Positions 27,276 through 35,822 of a stretch of 64,000 nucleotides of DNA are shown in pieces (within the stretch, counting starts at the first letter, position 1; each line of letters opens with the position of its first letter). The notes below the pieces were generated by a model. It was given only the letters and a program-made list of their open reading frames with translations, made no database searches and had not been told where the DNA came from. Origin of the DNA: Paraburkholderia caribensis. GTDB taxonomy: Bacteria; Pseudomonadota; Gammaproteobacteria; Burkholderiales; Burkholderiaceae. The stretch spans positions 2,914,001 through 2,978,000 of the forward strand of contig NZ_CP026101.1 of assembly GCF_002902945.1 (NCBI RefSeq), in the 5' to 3' direction. Position numbers and translations under genes: made by a program.

Positions 27276-27311
27276 ATCGTTACGTGTGCGTTGTCGCGGG
27301 TATCGAAGCGC

Positions 27312-29057
27312 TCACATCGCCTCATTCCCCCCCGCCCGCACCAGCGACTGCGCGGCGATCGGCAGCTTGCCCAATTCGGCATTCGACACGCCAAACCGCA
27401 GGCTCCCCGCCGCGTCGCCGATGGGCAGAACCGTCGCCGTATCGGGCTTGCCCAGCCGCTGCGCGAGATGCTCGCCCAGCCGCAACGCGAGCGCTGAAAT
27501 GGTGATTGTCGGGAAGTTTGCGCCGACCGTCGGAAACACCGAGCTTCCTGCGACGTACAGATTGCTCACGCCATGCATCTTGCAGTCGCGATCCACCACG
27601 CCTTCGCGCGGCGAATCGTGCATCCGCGTCGTGCCCATGTGATGCCATGTGCCTTCGAGCTTCGCCGGCAACGACGCACGGCCCTGCAGCGGCTCGTCGA
27701 GTTCGACTTCGGCGACGCCCATCATCTTCAGTTCGTCGGCGAGCAGCTGGAACGTGCGGTCGAACGTGCGCTGCACCAGCTCCGTGAGCCGCCAGTCGAC
27801 TCTCACGCGCGGCAGGCCCAGCGCATCCTTGCGGTCCGACAGCGTGACGCGGCTGTCGCGGTTCGGCTCCGCTTCGACGATCGCCTGCAGCTTCACGTCC
27901 GAGATCAGCGCGCGCAACTGCAGCAGACGCGTGAGACCGAAGCCGACGGTATCGACGGGATGCGCGGCCATCGTCAAATAATCGTCGCGCGCGACGCGGC
28001 CCGGCTGTTCCTTGCGATGCAGCGCCTCGCGGCAGCGGATCAACGCCTCCGATCCCGCACTGCCTTCGCCGAAGAAACGCGAGAAGAACCAGACGCGCGA
28101 ATTGAGCAGCTTCTCGCGCTTGATGACGTCGTGCGTCAATGCGAACTGCGACGAGATATGCGTGCCGTGCGCCGCAACGGCGGCGTTCTGATAGTGATAC
28201 TTGATGTCGTACAGCTTGTTGCGCGACCACTCCTTCGTGAACTTGACCGTGCCCGTCATCAGGCGCGGATGGTCCATGAAGAAGCGGCCCACCAGATCGT
28301 GTCCGTTGCCGAGTCCCGCTGCCTGCACCTTGTTCGACGCCAGCAGCAGCCGCGCGTTTTCGATGCCGCCCGTCGCCAGCACGAAGACCTTGGCATTCAC
28401 GCGAATGCGCTTGCCCGTGAGCGTCGCGACATCGACGCCGGTGACTTCGGACGCCTGCGCATCCGTATCGATGTTCACGACGTTCGCATACAGAAACACC
28501 CGCACGCGGTCCGAGCGCCGCAATACCTCGCGATACACCTTGCCGAAACGCACGGGCGGGCTGAACTGCGAAATGGTGTCGCGCACGTTGCCCGACATCA
28601 TCGGATAGCGGCGCACGTCGTGCCGGTTGATCTGCTGCTCCCACCACGCCGGATCGAAATTGTGCGGGCCGAGCTTGAGCAGCGCATGCGTGCGCAGATA
28701 GTACGGCGCGAGTTCCTCGAGACCGAACGGCCAGCCGCTATGCGCGACCCAATCCTTCTTGTCGAAGTCCCATGGATCGAGCGGACGGCACCAGCCACCC
28801 CAGCAATTGCTGCTGCCGCCCAGGTAGCGGCTGCGGCACCCGTCCGCGAAGGTGTACGGAATGCCGACGTTCTCGCCGCGATAAAGATCGCGCGTTTCGT
28901 CGTCGGCCTTGTAGCCGCCGCTTTCGAGCACGCAGCAGTCGATGCCGGCGCGTTCCAGTTCCATCGCGAGTGTGATACCCGCGACACCTGCCCCGATGAT
29001 GCATACCGTCGTCGACACAGCGACGCCCTGCTCGACACTGCGGGTATCGATAAACAT
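27312..29057 (-). CDS. GMC-family FAD-dependent oxidoreductase in the EPS locus
   Basis: Flavoprotein of 581 aa from the ATG at 29057 (GGGGAGCAGGGG upstream). The N-terminal FAD motif CIIGAGVAGITLAMELERAG (residues 19-38) is followed by GGSSNCWGGWCRPLDPWDF, a GMC-type insertion, and a C-terminal catalytic region with WHHMGTTRMHD (about 471-481) and GANFPTITISALALR. GMC enzymes oxidise alcohol groups of sugars, choline or alcohols. No signal peptide is evident, so it acts in the cytoplasm, perhaps on a sugar nucleotide or lipid-linked sugar. It stands next to a WcaF-like acetyltransferase on the same strand. The substrate is unknown. Confidence 0.87.
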   Translation of the reverse strand: MFIDTRSVEQGVAVSTTVCIIGAGVAGITLAMELERAGIDCCVLESGGYKADDETRDLYRGENVGIPYTFADGCRSRYLGGSSNCWGGWCRPLDPWDFDKKDWVAHSGWPFGLEELAPYYLRTHALLKLGPHNFDPAWWEQQINRHDVRRYPMMSGNVRDTISQFSPPVRFGKVYREVLRRSDRVRVFLYANVVNIDTDAQASEVTGVDVATLTGKRIRVNAKVFVLATGGIENARLLLASNKVQAAGLGNGHDLVGRFFMDHPRLMTGTVKFTKEWSRNKLYDIKYHYQNAAVAAHGTHISSQFALTHDVIKREKLLNSRVWFFSRFFGEGSAGSEALIRCREALHRKEQPGRVARDDYLTMAAHPVDTVGFGLTRLLQLRALISDVKLQAIVEAEPNRDSRVTLSDRKDALGLPRVRVDWRLTELVQRTFDRTFQLLADELKMMGVAEVELDEPLQGRASLPAKLEGTWHHMGTTRMHDSPREGVVDRDCKMHGVSNLYVAGSSVFPTVGANFPTITISALALRLGEHLAQRLGKPDTATVLPIGDAAGSLRFGVSNAELGKLPIAAQSLVRAGGNEAM

Positions 29058-29312
29058 CCCCTGCTCCCCAGCTTGTGTTCTGTTCGTACCTTGTACGGCC
29101 GCGTCCAGCTTCGTCCGTTCTGGCCCCCCGCCGCGCACGCGAGCCAGGCTCCTCATGCGTCAACGCCCTGTGGGTTTGCACGAGCGGGGCGCTGCGCACG
29201 CATACTGCATTCCCGCGCCAGCCAGTGCTTACGTAGGATGATGGCTCCGCGTAAGGCAGTCTATCCGCCAACTTCGCGCTTCCGGCAGACAGAACCATGC
29301 ATCCTGTGCCAG

Positions 29313-29996
29313 TTACGAGGGGCGTCCCACATCCGCGTCGAAGCGCTTGCGAATAAAGCGGCAAGGATTGCCGCCATACACGCCTTCCGCGTCGAGCGAG
29401 CGGTGCACGACGGATAGCGGAGTCACGACCGCCGAGCGGCCGATCGTCACGCCCATCTGCACGACGCACTTCGACGAGATCCACGCGCCATCCTCGACGA
29501 CGATGGGCGCGACGCGCAAATCCATGTTTGTTCGCATCTCATGCGAGCCCGCGCTGAGAAAGCTGCCTTGCGATATGCAGACATTCGAGCCGATGTGGAT
29601 CGGCGCCTGGTTGTAGAGCCACACGTCGACGCCGAACCAGCAGTTGTCGCCCACGGTGAGATTCCATGGCGCCTTCACCCGCACGGGATGCACGAAACGG
29701 CAGTTCGCGCCGATCTTCGCGCCGAACAGCCGCAGCAGCGCCACGCGCACCGACGACACGGGCAACAGCTTGTTGTTGATCACACACGCCTCGATGAAGA
29801 ACCAGATCAGCTCGATCAGAAAGCCGCGCGACGCGACGTAATTGCCCTTGCCCGCCAGGCTCAGGTCGATCACGCGGCCTGATGCAGAGGGCGGCGTGTG
29901 CGGCGCGGCATGCGGGTCGTTCATGCTCGCTGCCCGGCTGCCCGCGCCCCGACTGTCCGCGGATCGTTCCATCGCGGAGGTGATCGAGTTATCCAT
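29313..29996 (-). CDS. WcaF-like hexapeptide-repeat acetyltransferase
   Basis: Protein of 227 aa with a 35-residue variable N-terminus and then a left-handed beta-helix domain: GAKIGANCRFVHPVRVKAPWNLTVGDNCWFGVDVWLYNQAPIHIGSNVCISQGSFL. The core ends in the GNPCRFIRKRF that typifies putative colanic-acid acetyltransferases (WcaF/WcaB group). GGGAGA precedes the ATG. Cytoplasmic; transfers acetyl from acetyl-CoA to a sugar of the repeat unit. It lies 255 bp upstream of the GMC oxidoreductase and may share its transcript. Confidence 0.88.
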   Translation of the reverse strand: MDNSITSAMERSADSRGAGSRAASMNDPHAAPHTPPSASGRVIDLSLAGKGNYVASRGFLIELIWFFIEACVINNKLLPVSSVRVALLRLFGAKIGANCRFVHPVRVKAPWNLTVGDNCWFGVDVWLYNQAPIHIGSNVCISQGSFLSAGSHEMRTNMDLRVAPIVVEDGAWISSKCVVQMGVTIGRSAVVTPLSVVHRSLDAEGVYGGNPCRFIRKRFDADVGRPS

Positions 29997-30208
29997 GGTT
30001 TTCTCCCGTCGATGAACGCGCCTCGAAGTCCGTCCAGCACTTCGGCCCTTGTATCCGCACGGCGCGCCTTGTCCTGATCGATTATCTGGCCCATGCGCGC
30101 CGATGGACGGCCGCTGTCCGCGCCGTGCGGAGTTTTGGCGGATCGAAGCAGAGTGTCCGTATCACCATGGCAGCATGGCTTCATGACGTTTGCAGGAGGA
30201 CGACGACA

Positions 30209-30829
30209 ATGGCTGCTCATCTTCGCTCGCGGCAACGCCCGGCGCGCGTGCACCCGTTGCGCGTCGGACTGCGCTCGCGCGCGCTGCTGCTCGCCGCCGT
30301 GCTGGCGTCGGCGCTCGCGTCCATGCCGCACGCGCATGCGCAGGACAACCCGGCGCAAGGCAACGGCCAGAATGCCGCCGCGCCCAAGGGCAACGGCAAT
30401 GCCAATGCCAATGGCAATGGCGCGCCGGCCCGCAAGACCGCTGCGCAGCGCACGCAGGACGACGCGCAGCGCCTGCTCGGCGGTCCGTCGACGTCGCTCG
30501 GCGGCTACGACCCCGGCGGCGCGACGCCCGACTCGCAACGCGACGCACTGCTCAACAGCGAGCGCATGCGCGTTGCCAAACCGAACACGCAGGCGATGGG
30601 CGGCCCCTCCTCCGCAGGTGGTGGCGCGGCGCCTGCGGCTGGAGGCGCGATCCGGCGTCCCGCGCGGGGCGCGGCAGCAGGCGGCGCAGCCGATAACGGC
30701 GGCGTGGCGGGTGTCGCGGCACAACGCGCCGCAGCCGTGAATGCCGCCAACGCGGGCGGCGGCACCACGGTGTACAGCAGCCCGTATAGCGAGCGCTCGG
30801 GACGGGAAGTATTCAAATCGCCCTGGTAA
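30209..30829 (+). CDS. secreted low-complexity protein, function unknown
   Basis: Protein of 206 aa from the ATG at 30209, with AGGAGG upstream. A basic N-terminus and hydrophobic core (LRSRALLLAAVLASALASMPHAHAQ) make a signal peptide cut near residue 45. The mature part is rich in G, N, A and Q: GNGNANANGNG, then a more ordered stretch DDAQRLLGGPSTSLGGYDPGGATPDSQRDALLNSERMRVAKPN, a Gly/Ala-rich region, and YSSPYSERSGREVFKSPW at the end. No known domain recognised. Expressed alone among EPS genes; it may be an envelope or matrix protein. Confidence 0.72.
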   Translation: MAAHLRSRQRPARVHPLRVGLRSRALLLAAVLASALASMPHAHAQDNPAQGNGQNAAAPKGNGNANANGNGAPARKTAAQRTQDDAQRLLGGPSTSLGGYDPGGATPDSQRDALLNSERMRVAKPNTQAMGGPSSAGGGAAPAAGGAIRRPARGAAAGGAADNGGVAGVAAQRAAAVNAANAGGGTTVYSSPYSERSGREVFKSPW

Positions 30830-30880
30830 TCAGGCACGACGCGAACCACCGGCAATCAGCCCGACGCCCCAAAAACCGAA

Positions 30881-30919
30881 GGCCGCATGCAAACCGCTGA
30901 GAGCGGTTCGTATGCGGCC
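30881..30919. terminator. hairpin between convergent genes
   Basis: GGCCGCAT-GCAAACCGCT / AGCGGTTCG-TATGCGGCC, near-perfect long stem with a 3-nt loop and a short T-run on the plus strand. Likely a bidirectional terminator for the secreted protein and the WcaI-like gene. Confidence 0.75.
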
Positions 30920-30949
30920 TTTGATCCATCTCCGCGCAGTTGACGCGCG

Positions 30950-32257
30950 TCACTCCACTTCCGACTTCTCGACGTGCGCCGGCAAGATGGGCCCGTTCGT
31001 CATGGGCGCCGCCGCCGGCTTCGGGCCTGGGACCGCCTCGCCCGTCAGCAGCGCGAGGCGGGTATCGAGCGTGAGCAGCGAGGAAAGCGGCGACAGCATC
31101 GTCTCCGCGTAACGCCGGCCCGCCGCGCCAATGGCCGCGCGGCGCGCGCCGTCGCCGGCGAGCTCCGCGATGGCGTCGGCGAGTTCGCCGGTGTCCTCGG
31201 GCGGCACGATCATGCCGTTGTTCGCGACGGCTTCATAGAGCGCCGTTCCGGGGCGCGCCATCGCGATCACCGCGCCGCCGCTCGCGAGCATGCCCGTCAG
31301 CTTCGACGGCATCACGAGATCGGCGGCATCGCCGCGCTGGGGCAACACGTGGATATCGGCGACGTTCAACAGCTCGTTCAGCGACGAGGCCGGTTGCAAC
31401 GGCAGGAACCGGCAGTTAGGCAAACCCTCGCAACGCTTGAAGAGATCGTCCCGCGCCGCGCCGTTGCCGCAGAACACGAAGGTGATGTCGTCTCGCGCGG
31501 CCAGCGCGCGGGCCGCGTCGGCAAGCGTCTCGAGACCCTGTTTCGCGCCCATGTTGCCCGAGTACAGCACGACCGTATTGGCCGCCGGAATGCCGAGCGT
31601 CTCGCGGTATTCGCTCACGCGGCCAAGCGGAAAGATGTCGCGCGTGTCGACCCAGTTCGGCAGAAACTCCGTTTTGGCCGCGTCGACGCCCTTGTTGACC
31701 GCTCGCTCGACCATCTGGTTCGTGATCGACGACACAACGTCGAAACGCTTCAGGACGAACCGCTCGATCCCGTATGCGATGCGCGCGGCGCGTGTGCTTT
31801 TCAGCAGGCCGAGATCGAAGGCGGCATCGACTTCGTAGTCCTGGACATGCAGCCACGCCTTCGCGCCCGTCACGCGCGCGAGCGCCAGCGCGCCCGGCGC
31901 ACAGGCCATCGTGGGGGCGATCAGCATCACGGCGCCAGGGCGCCAGGCGATTTGCCTCGCAAGCAGCGGCAGCGACGACAGCGCGAACGAAGCGAGATGC
32001 AGCATCCGCTTCAGGCCGCTGGGCTTTGGCGGGACCCATAACGGCGCGCGCCAGATGCGCACGCCGCGGATGATGTCGCGTCGATAGCGCCACATGGAGT
32101 AGCCGTTCGCGACCTTCCAGTCCGGATAGTACGGGGGCGCGCACACGACGCGCACTTCGTGGCCGCAGTCGGCCAGCATCTGCGCCATTTCGGCGGTGTA
32201 CTTGCCTGCGCCCGAAAGCTCAGGCGCGAAATTGAGACCATAGATCAGGATCTTCAT
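30950..32257 (-). CDS. WcaI/WbuB-like glycosyltransferase
   Basis: GT-B protein of 435 aa. The start MKILIYGLNFAPELSGAGKYTAEMAQML and the segment VCAPPYYPDWKVANGYSMWRYRRDIIRGVRIWRAPLWVP are characteristic of WcaI-family colanic-acid transferases (fucosyl or similar). C-terminal motifs are VVLYSGNMGAKQGLETLADAARAL, FVFCGNGAARDDL, LLNVADIHVLPQRGDAADLVMPSKLTGMLASGGAVIA. GGAAG precedes the ATG. It follows another glycosyltransferase by 117 bp on the same strand. WcaI kinship and the nearby GDP-fucose genes suggest, but do not prove, a fucose donor. Confidence 0.9.
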   Translation of the reverse strand: MKILIYGLNFAPELSGAGKYTAEMAQMLADCGHEVRVVCAPPYYPDWKVANGYSMWRYRRDIIRGVRIWRAPLWVPPKPSGLKRMLHLASFALSSLPLLARQIAWRPGAVMLIAPTMACAPGALALARVTGAKAWLHVQDYEVDAAFDLGLLKSTRAARIAYGIERFVLKRFDVVSSITNQMVERAVNKGVDAAKTEFLPNWVDTRDIFPLGRVSEYRETLGIPAANTVVLYSGNMGAKQGLETLADAARALAARDDITFVFCGNGAARDDLFKRCEGLPNCRFLPLQPASSLNELLNVADIHVLPQRGDAADLVMPSKLTGMLASGGAVIAMARPGTALYEAVANNGMIVPPEDTGELADAIAELAGDGARRAAIGAAGRRYAETMLSPLSSLLTLDTRLALLTGEAVPGPKPAAAPMTNGPILPAHVEKSEVE

Positions 32258-32374
32258 GTTTGACTTCCACGACGACTGTCCGTCATGCGGCAGCGCACAG
32301 CGCTACGCCCTCCCCGTTCGGCACTCCCGACGCGGCCCGGCACGCTCACGCCGGGGCCGCGCGTTGCTTCGCTC

Positions 32375-33517
32375 TCAACTCCCCAGCATCAATGCGCAGC
32401 CGCGCGCGATATTGGCCGCCGCTGACGGCGGGTCGAAACGCCGGATCACGTCCATGCAGCGTTGCGCCGATGCCTGCGCGTCGGCGAATGCCTCCGTTGC
32501 CTTCAGCAGCGTGCGCTGCAGCCCCGCGCCGTCGCCCGCCGTGAACGCGTAGCCGCTCACGCCTTCGTGCACGAGTTCGGGCACGCAGCCGCAGCTCTCG
32601 CTGACGACCACCGGGCAGCCATGCGCCAGCGCCTCGTTGACGACGAGGCCCCACGGTTCGCTGCGGCTCGGCAGCACGAGGCACGTCGCGCCGTAGTATT
32701 CGCGCGAGAGCGGTTCGTCCTGCAAGCTGCCGACGAACGTGATCGAGCGGTTCAGGCCCAGCTCGGCGACGCGCTTGCGCAAGTCTCGTTCGAGCGGCCC
32801 CGTGCCGACGATACGCAACTGCGGATCGGGCAGACGCTTCGCGATTCCCGCAAACGCGTCGATCAGCGTCGTGATGCCTTTCTCTTCGGACAGCCGCCCG
32901 ACGAACAGAAACACGGGCGCATTGCCCGCCCGGTACTGCATGCGCTCGGCGAGTGCGCGCTCGGGCGAGAACGTGACGGGCAGCGCGGCCGCCTGACACG
33001 GAATGAAAATCTTCTCGCGCTTCGCGCCGAGCGACATCAGATAGTCGCGGCTGCGCTCGCCGAAACCGAAGTAGCCGTCGCAGAGCGCGAAGAACACACG
33101 CTTCGGAACCGACGTCAACAGACGTTTCGGGCGATCGCGCGCCGTCGAATCGCAGAACACGGCACGGCGCTTGCCCGTCACCACGCACGCGGCGAGCATC
33201 GCCCAGTACTCGGGGCGGTGATAGCCAGGCAGCACGATCAGGTCCGACTTCGCCTTCAGCACTTCCCAGACAAGACGCTTCGTCAGTTGCCAGCGCGGCA
33301 CGTCCTCGTAGCAGCCGTCGAAAAGCTTGTGCATCGGATAGCGATGAAACGAATAGTCGACGTCCGAAAAGCCGATTCGATCATGTTCCGTGTCCGCGAT
33401 CTGCACCATCGAGTAGCGGATCGCGCCCGATGCCGAGATGCTGTGCAACGCGGAGAACACGGCGCCCTTGTGCCGTGACCACACAACGTTATGAAAGATC
33501 GTGACTGACGCACTCAT
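32375..33517 (-). CDS. glycosyltransferase family 4
   Basis: Protein of 380 aa. The N-terminal half (VTIFHNVVWSRHKGAVFSALHSI ... LIVLPGYHRPEYWAMLAACVV) leads to a canonical GT4 domain: PVFLFVGRLSEEKGITTLIDAFAGI, LRIVGTGPLERDL, FVGSLQDEPLSREYYGATCLVLPSRSEPWGLVVNEALAHGCPVVVSE, with E-x7-E at the donor site. It lies downstream of the fcl terminator and ahead of the WcaI-like gene, and probably has its own promoter in 33518-33560. Donor sugar unknown. Confidence 0.9.
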   Translation of the reverse strand: MSASVTIFHNVVWSRHKGAVFSALHSISASGAIRYSMVQIADTEHDRIGFSDVDYSFHRYPMHKLFDGCYEDVPRWQLTKRLVWEVLKAKSDLIVLPGYHRPEYWAMLAACVVTGKRRAVFCDSTARDRPKRLLTSVPKRVFFALCDGYFGFGERSRDYLMSLGAKREKIFIPCQAAALPVTFSPERALAERMQYRAGNAPVFLFVGRLSEEKGITTLIDAFAGIAKRLPDPQLRIVGTGPLERDLRKRVAELGLNRSITFVGSLQDEPLSREYYGATCLVLPSRSEPWGLVVNEALAHGCPVVVSESCGCVPELVHEGVSGYAFTAGDGAGLQRTLLKATEAFADAQASAQRCMDVIRRFDPPSAAANIARGCALMLGS

Positions 33518-33560
33518 TTCTTACGGTCCTTATTCGATCGAAACTGTCGTTTCTCCCAGC

Positions 33561-33607
33561 AAAAAAGAACGGACGTCGCCCTTATCCCGGTCCCGGGCAA
33601 CGTCCGT
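33561..33607 (-). terminator. terminator of the manC-fcl operon
   Basis: On the minus strand ACGGACGT...GCCC pairs with GGGC...ACGTCCGT around a GC-rich loop, followed by TCTTTTTTG. It lies 16 bp downstream of fcl. Confidence 0.85.
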
Positions 33608-33623
33608 CACCAGGAGCGGCTCA

Positions 33624-34631
33624 TCAGGCACGCGCGGCCATCGCGAACGAAGGCGCAGCGTATCTTTCCCCTTGCTTCTCTACGAACTTGTCTCCGTACT
33701 TCTCCTCATACTTCGCGGCGAATTCGCGATACGTATTCGCGATCCCGTCCGCGAGGCCAATGCTCGCGCGCCAGCCCATCTGCGCCAGCTGCGACACGTC
33801 GAGCAGCTTGCGCGGCGTGCCGTCCGGCTTGCTCGCATCGAACTGCAACTGGCCTTCGAAACCCACGACGTCGCAGATCGTCTGCGCGAGTTCGCGAATG
33901 CTCAGGTCCTCGCCGACGCCGACGTTGAACACGCCCGTGTTCACATCGTGCTCGAGCACGAAGAGCGTCGCTGCGGCCAGATCGTCGACATGCAGGAACT
34001 CGCGGCGCGGCGTGCCGCTGCCCCATACGGTCAGCGATTTGTCGCCGTGCAGGCGCGCCTCGTGCGCCTTGCGGATCAGCGCGGGCAGCACGTGGCTGTT
34101 CTTCAGGTCGTAGTTGTCGTTCGGACCGTAGAGGTTGGTCGGCATCAGCGCGACATAGCGCGTGCCGTACTCGCGGTTGTACGCGTCGCACAGCTTGAGA
34201 CCTGCGATCTTCGCGATCGCATACGCGTCGTTGGTCGGCTCCAGTTCCGAGGTCAGCAGATACGATTCGCGGATCGGCTGCGGACACAGCTTCGGATAGA
34301 TGCATGACGAGCCGAAGAACACCAGCCGGTCGACGTTCGCGCGATACGCCGCGTGAATCACGTTGGTCTCGATCACGAGGTTCTCGTAGAGAAACTCGCC
34401 GGGCTGCGTCGAGTTCGCCAGAATGCCGCCGACGCGCGCCGCCGCGAGCAGCACGACGTCGATCTGCTCGCTCTCGAAGAAGCGGTTGACGGCCGCCTGG
34501 TCGGTCAGGTCGAGTTCGGCATGCGTGCGCGTGACGAGGTTGCGATAGCCGCTCGCCTCGAGCTTGCGCACGAGCGCCGAGCCGACCATCCCGCGATGCC
34601 CTGCGACGAAGATGCGTGCGTTCTTGTCCAT
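33624..34631 (-). CDS. fcl: GDP-L-fucose synthase
   Basis: Epimerase/reductase of 335 aa (WcaG). It makes GDP-L-fucose from GDP-4-keto-6-deoxy-mannose with NADPH. The N-terminal motif IFVAGHRGMVGSALVRKLE holds the GxxGxxG nucleotide site; catalytic Ser and Tyr-x3-Lys are in FFGSSCIYPK and NDAYAIAKIAG. YGPNDNYDLKNSHVLPALIRK is typical. The ATG at 34631 lies 4 bp behind gmd, so the two act as one unit. The C-terminus carries about 25 extra residues (EEKYGDKFVEKQGERYA). Last gene of the central EPS operon. Confidence 0.97.
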   Translation of the reverse strand: MDKNARIFVAGHRGMVGSALVRKLEASGYRNLVTRTHAELDLTDQAAVNRFFESEQIDVVLLAAARVGGILANSTQPGEFLYENLVIETNVIHAAYRANVDRLVFFGSSCIYPKLCPQPIRESYLLTSELEPTNDAYAIAKIAGLKLCDAYNREYGTRYVALMPTNLYGPNDNYDLKNSHVLPALIRKAHEARLHGDKSLTVWGSGTPRREFLHVDDLAAATLFVLEHDVNTGVFNVGVGEDLSIRELAQTICDVVGFEGQLQFDASKPDGTPRKLLDVSQLAQMGWRASIGLADGIANTYREFAAKYEEKYGDKFVEKQGERYAAPSFAMAARA

Positions 34632-34635
34632 GGCG

Positions 34636-35763
34636 TCACTCGTGATGTTCCAGCGCCTTGAAACCGGCCAGCGTGACGAGCGCATCGCGCCGCGCGATCT
34701 GGTAGTCCGACACCACCATTTCCTTCACGAGCGTCTCGAACGAGGTGGTCGGCTGCCAGCCCAGCTTCTGATGCGCCTTCGACGGGTCGCCGAGCAGCGT
34801 CTCCACTTCCGTCGGACGGAAGTAGCGCGGATCGACGCGCACGATCACGTCGCCCGGCTGCACGCGCATTTCGCTGCGATTGCGGCGCTCGACATGTTCG
34901 ACGATGCCCACTTCATGCACGCCCTCGCCTTCAAAGCGCACCGTGATGCCGAGCTCCGCCGCCGCGCGCTGCACGAACTCGCGCACGCTGTACTGGACGC
35001 CCGTCGCGATCACGAAGTCTTCGGGTGCTTCCTGCTGCAGCATCATCCATTGCATCTCGACGTAATCGCGCGCATGGCCCCAGTCGCGCAGCGCCGACAG
35101 ATTGCCGAGGTAAAGCTCTTCCTGCAGGCCGACCGCGATGCGCGCGATGGCGCGCGTGATCTTGCGCGTGACGAAGGTTTCGCCGCGCACGGGCGACTCG
35201 TGGTTGAACAGAATGCCGTTGCACGCGTAGATGCCATACGCCTCGCGGTAATTGACCGTGGTCCAGTACGCGAACAGCTTCGCGACGGCATACGGGCTGC
35301 GCGGATAGAACGGCGTGGTCTCGCGCTGCGGCACTTCCTGCACGAGACCATACAGTTCCGACGTCGATGCCTGATAGAAGCGCGTTTTCTTCTCGAAGCC
35401 GCAGATGCGGATCGCTTCGAGCAGACGCAGCGTGCCGAGGCCGTCGGCATTGGCCGTGTATTCCGGCTCTTCGAACGACACGGCGACATGGCTCTGCGCC
35501 GCGAGGTTATAGACTTCGTCGGGCTTGACGCGCTGGATGATGCGCGTGAGGCTCGTCGAATCCGTCAGGTCGCCGTGATGCAGTTGCAGGCGCTGGTCCG
35601 GGTCGTGCACATCGCGGTAAAGGTGGTCGATCCGGTCGGTGTTGAACAACGACGAGCGACGCTTGATGCCATGCACCTCGTAGCCCTTGTCGATCAGCAG
35701 CTCGGCCAGGTATGAGCCGTCCTGGCCGGTAATGCCCGTAATCAAGGCAACCTTTCGAGTCAT
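34636..35763 (-). CDS. gmd: GDP-mannose 4,6-dehydratase
   Basis: SDR-type dehydratase of 375 aa converting GDP-D-mannose to GDP-4-keto-6-deoxy-D-mannose. The N-terminal [27 protein letters not shown] is the NADP site; ASTSELYG and SPYAVAK hold the Thr/Glu/Tyr/Lys catalytic set; [16 protein letters not shown] and PRYFRPTEV are diagnostic for Gmd. TAGGAGA precedes the ATG. It supplies the substrate for Fcl immediately downstream, and ManC at the head of the operon supplies GDP-mannose. Confidence 0.98.
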   Translation of the reverse strand: MTRKVALITGITGQDGSYLAELLIDKGYEVHGIKRRSSLFNTDRIDHLYRDVHDPDQRLQLHHGDLTDSTSLTRIIQRVKPDEVYNLAAQSHVAVSFEEPEYTANADGLGTLRLLEAIRICGFEKKTRFYQASTSELYGLVQEVPQRETTPFYPRSPYAVAKLFAYWTTVNYREAYGIYACNGILFNHESPVRGETFVTRKITRAIARIAVGLQEELYLGNLSALRDWGHARDYVEMQWMMLQQEAPEDFVIATGVQYSVREFVQRAAAELGITVRFEGEGVHEVGIVEHVERRNRSEMRVQPGDVIVRVDPRYFRPTEVETLLGDPSKAHQKLGWQPTTSFETLVKEMVVSDYQIARRDALVTLAGFKALEHHE

Positions 35764-35822
35764 CGTATTCTCCTAGGTGGAACTGAGCCGGCGCATCGGC
35801 GCCTCGCTCCGATCCCGTGCGT

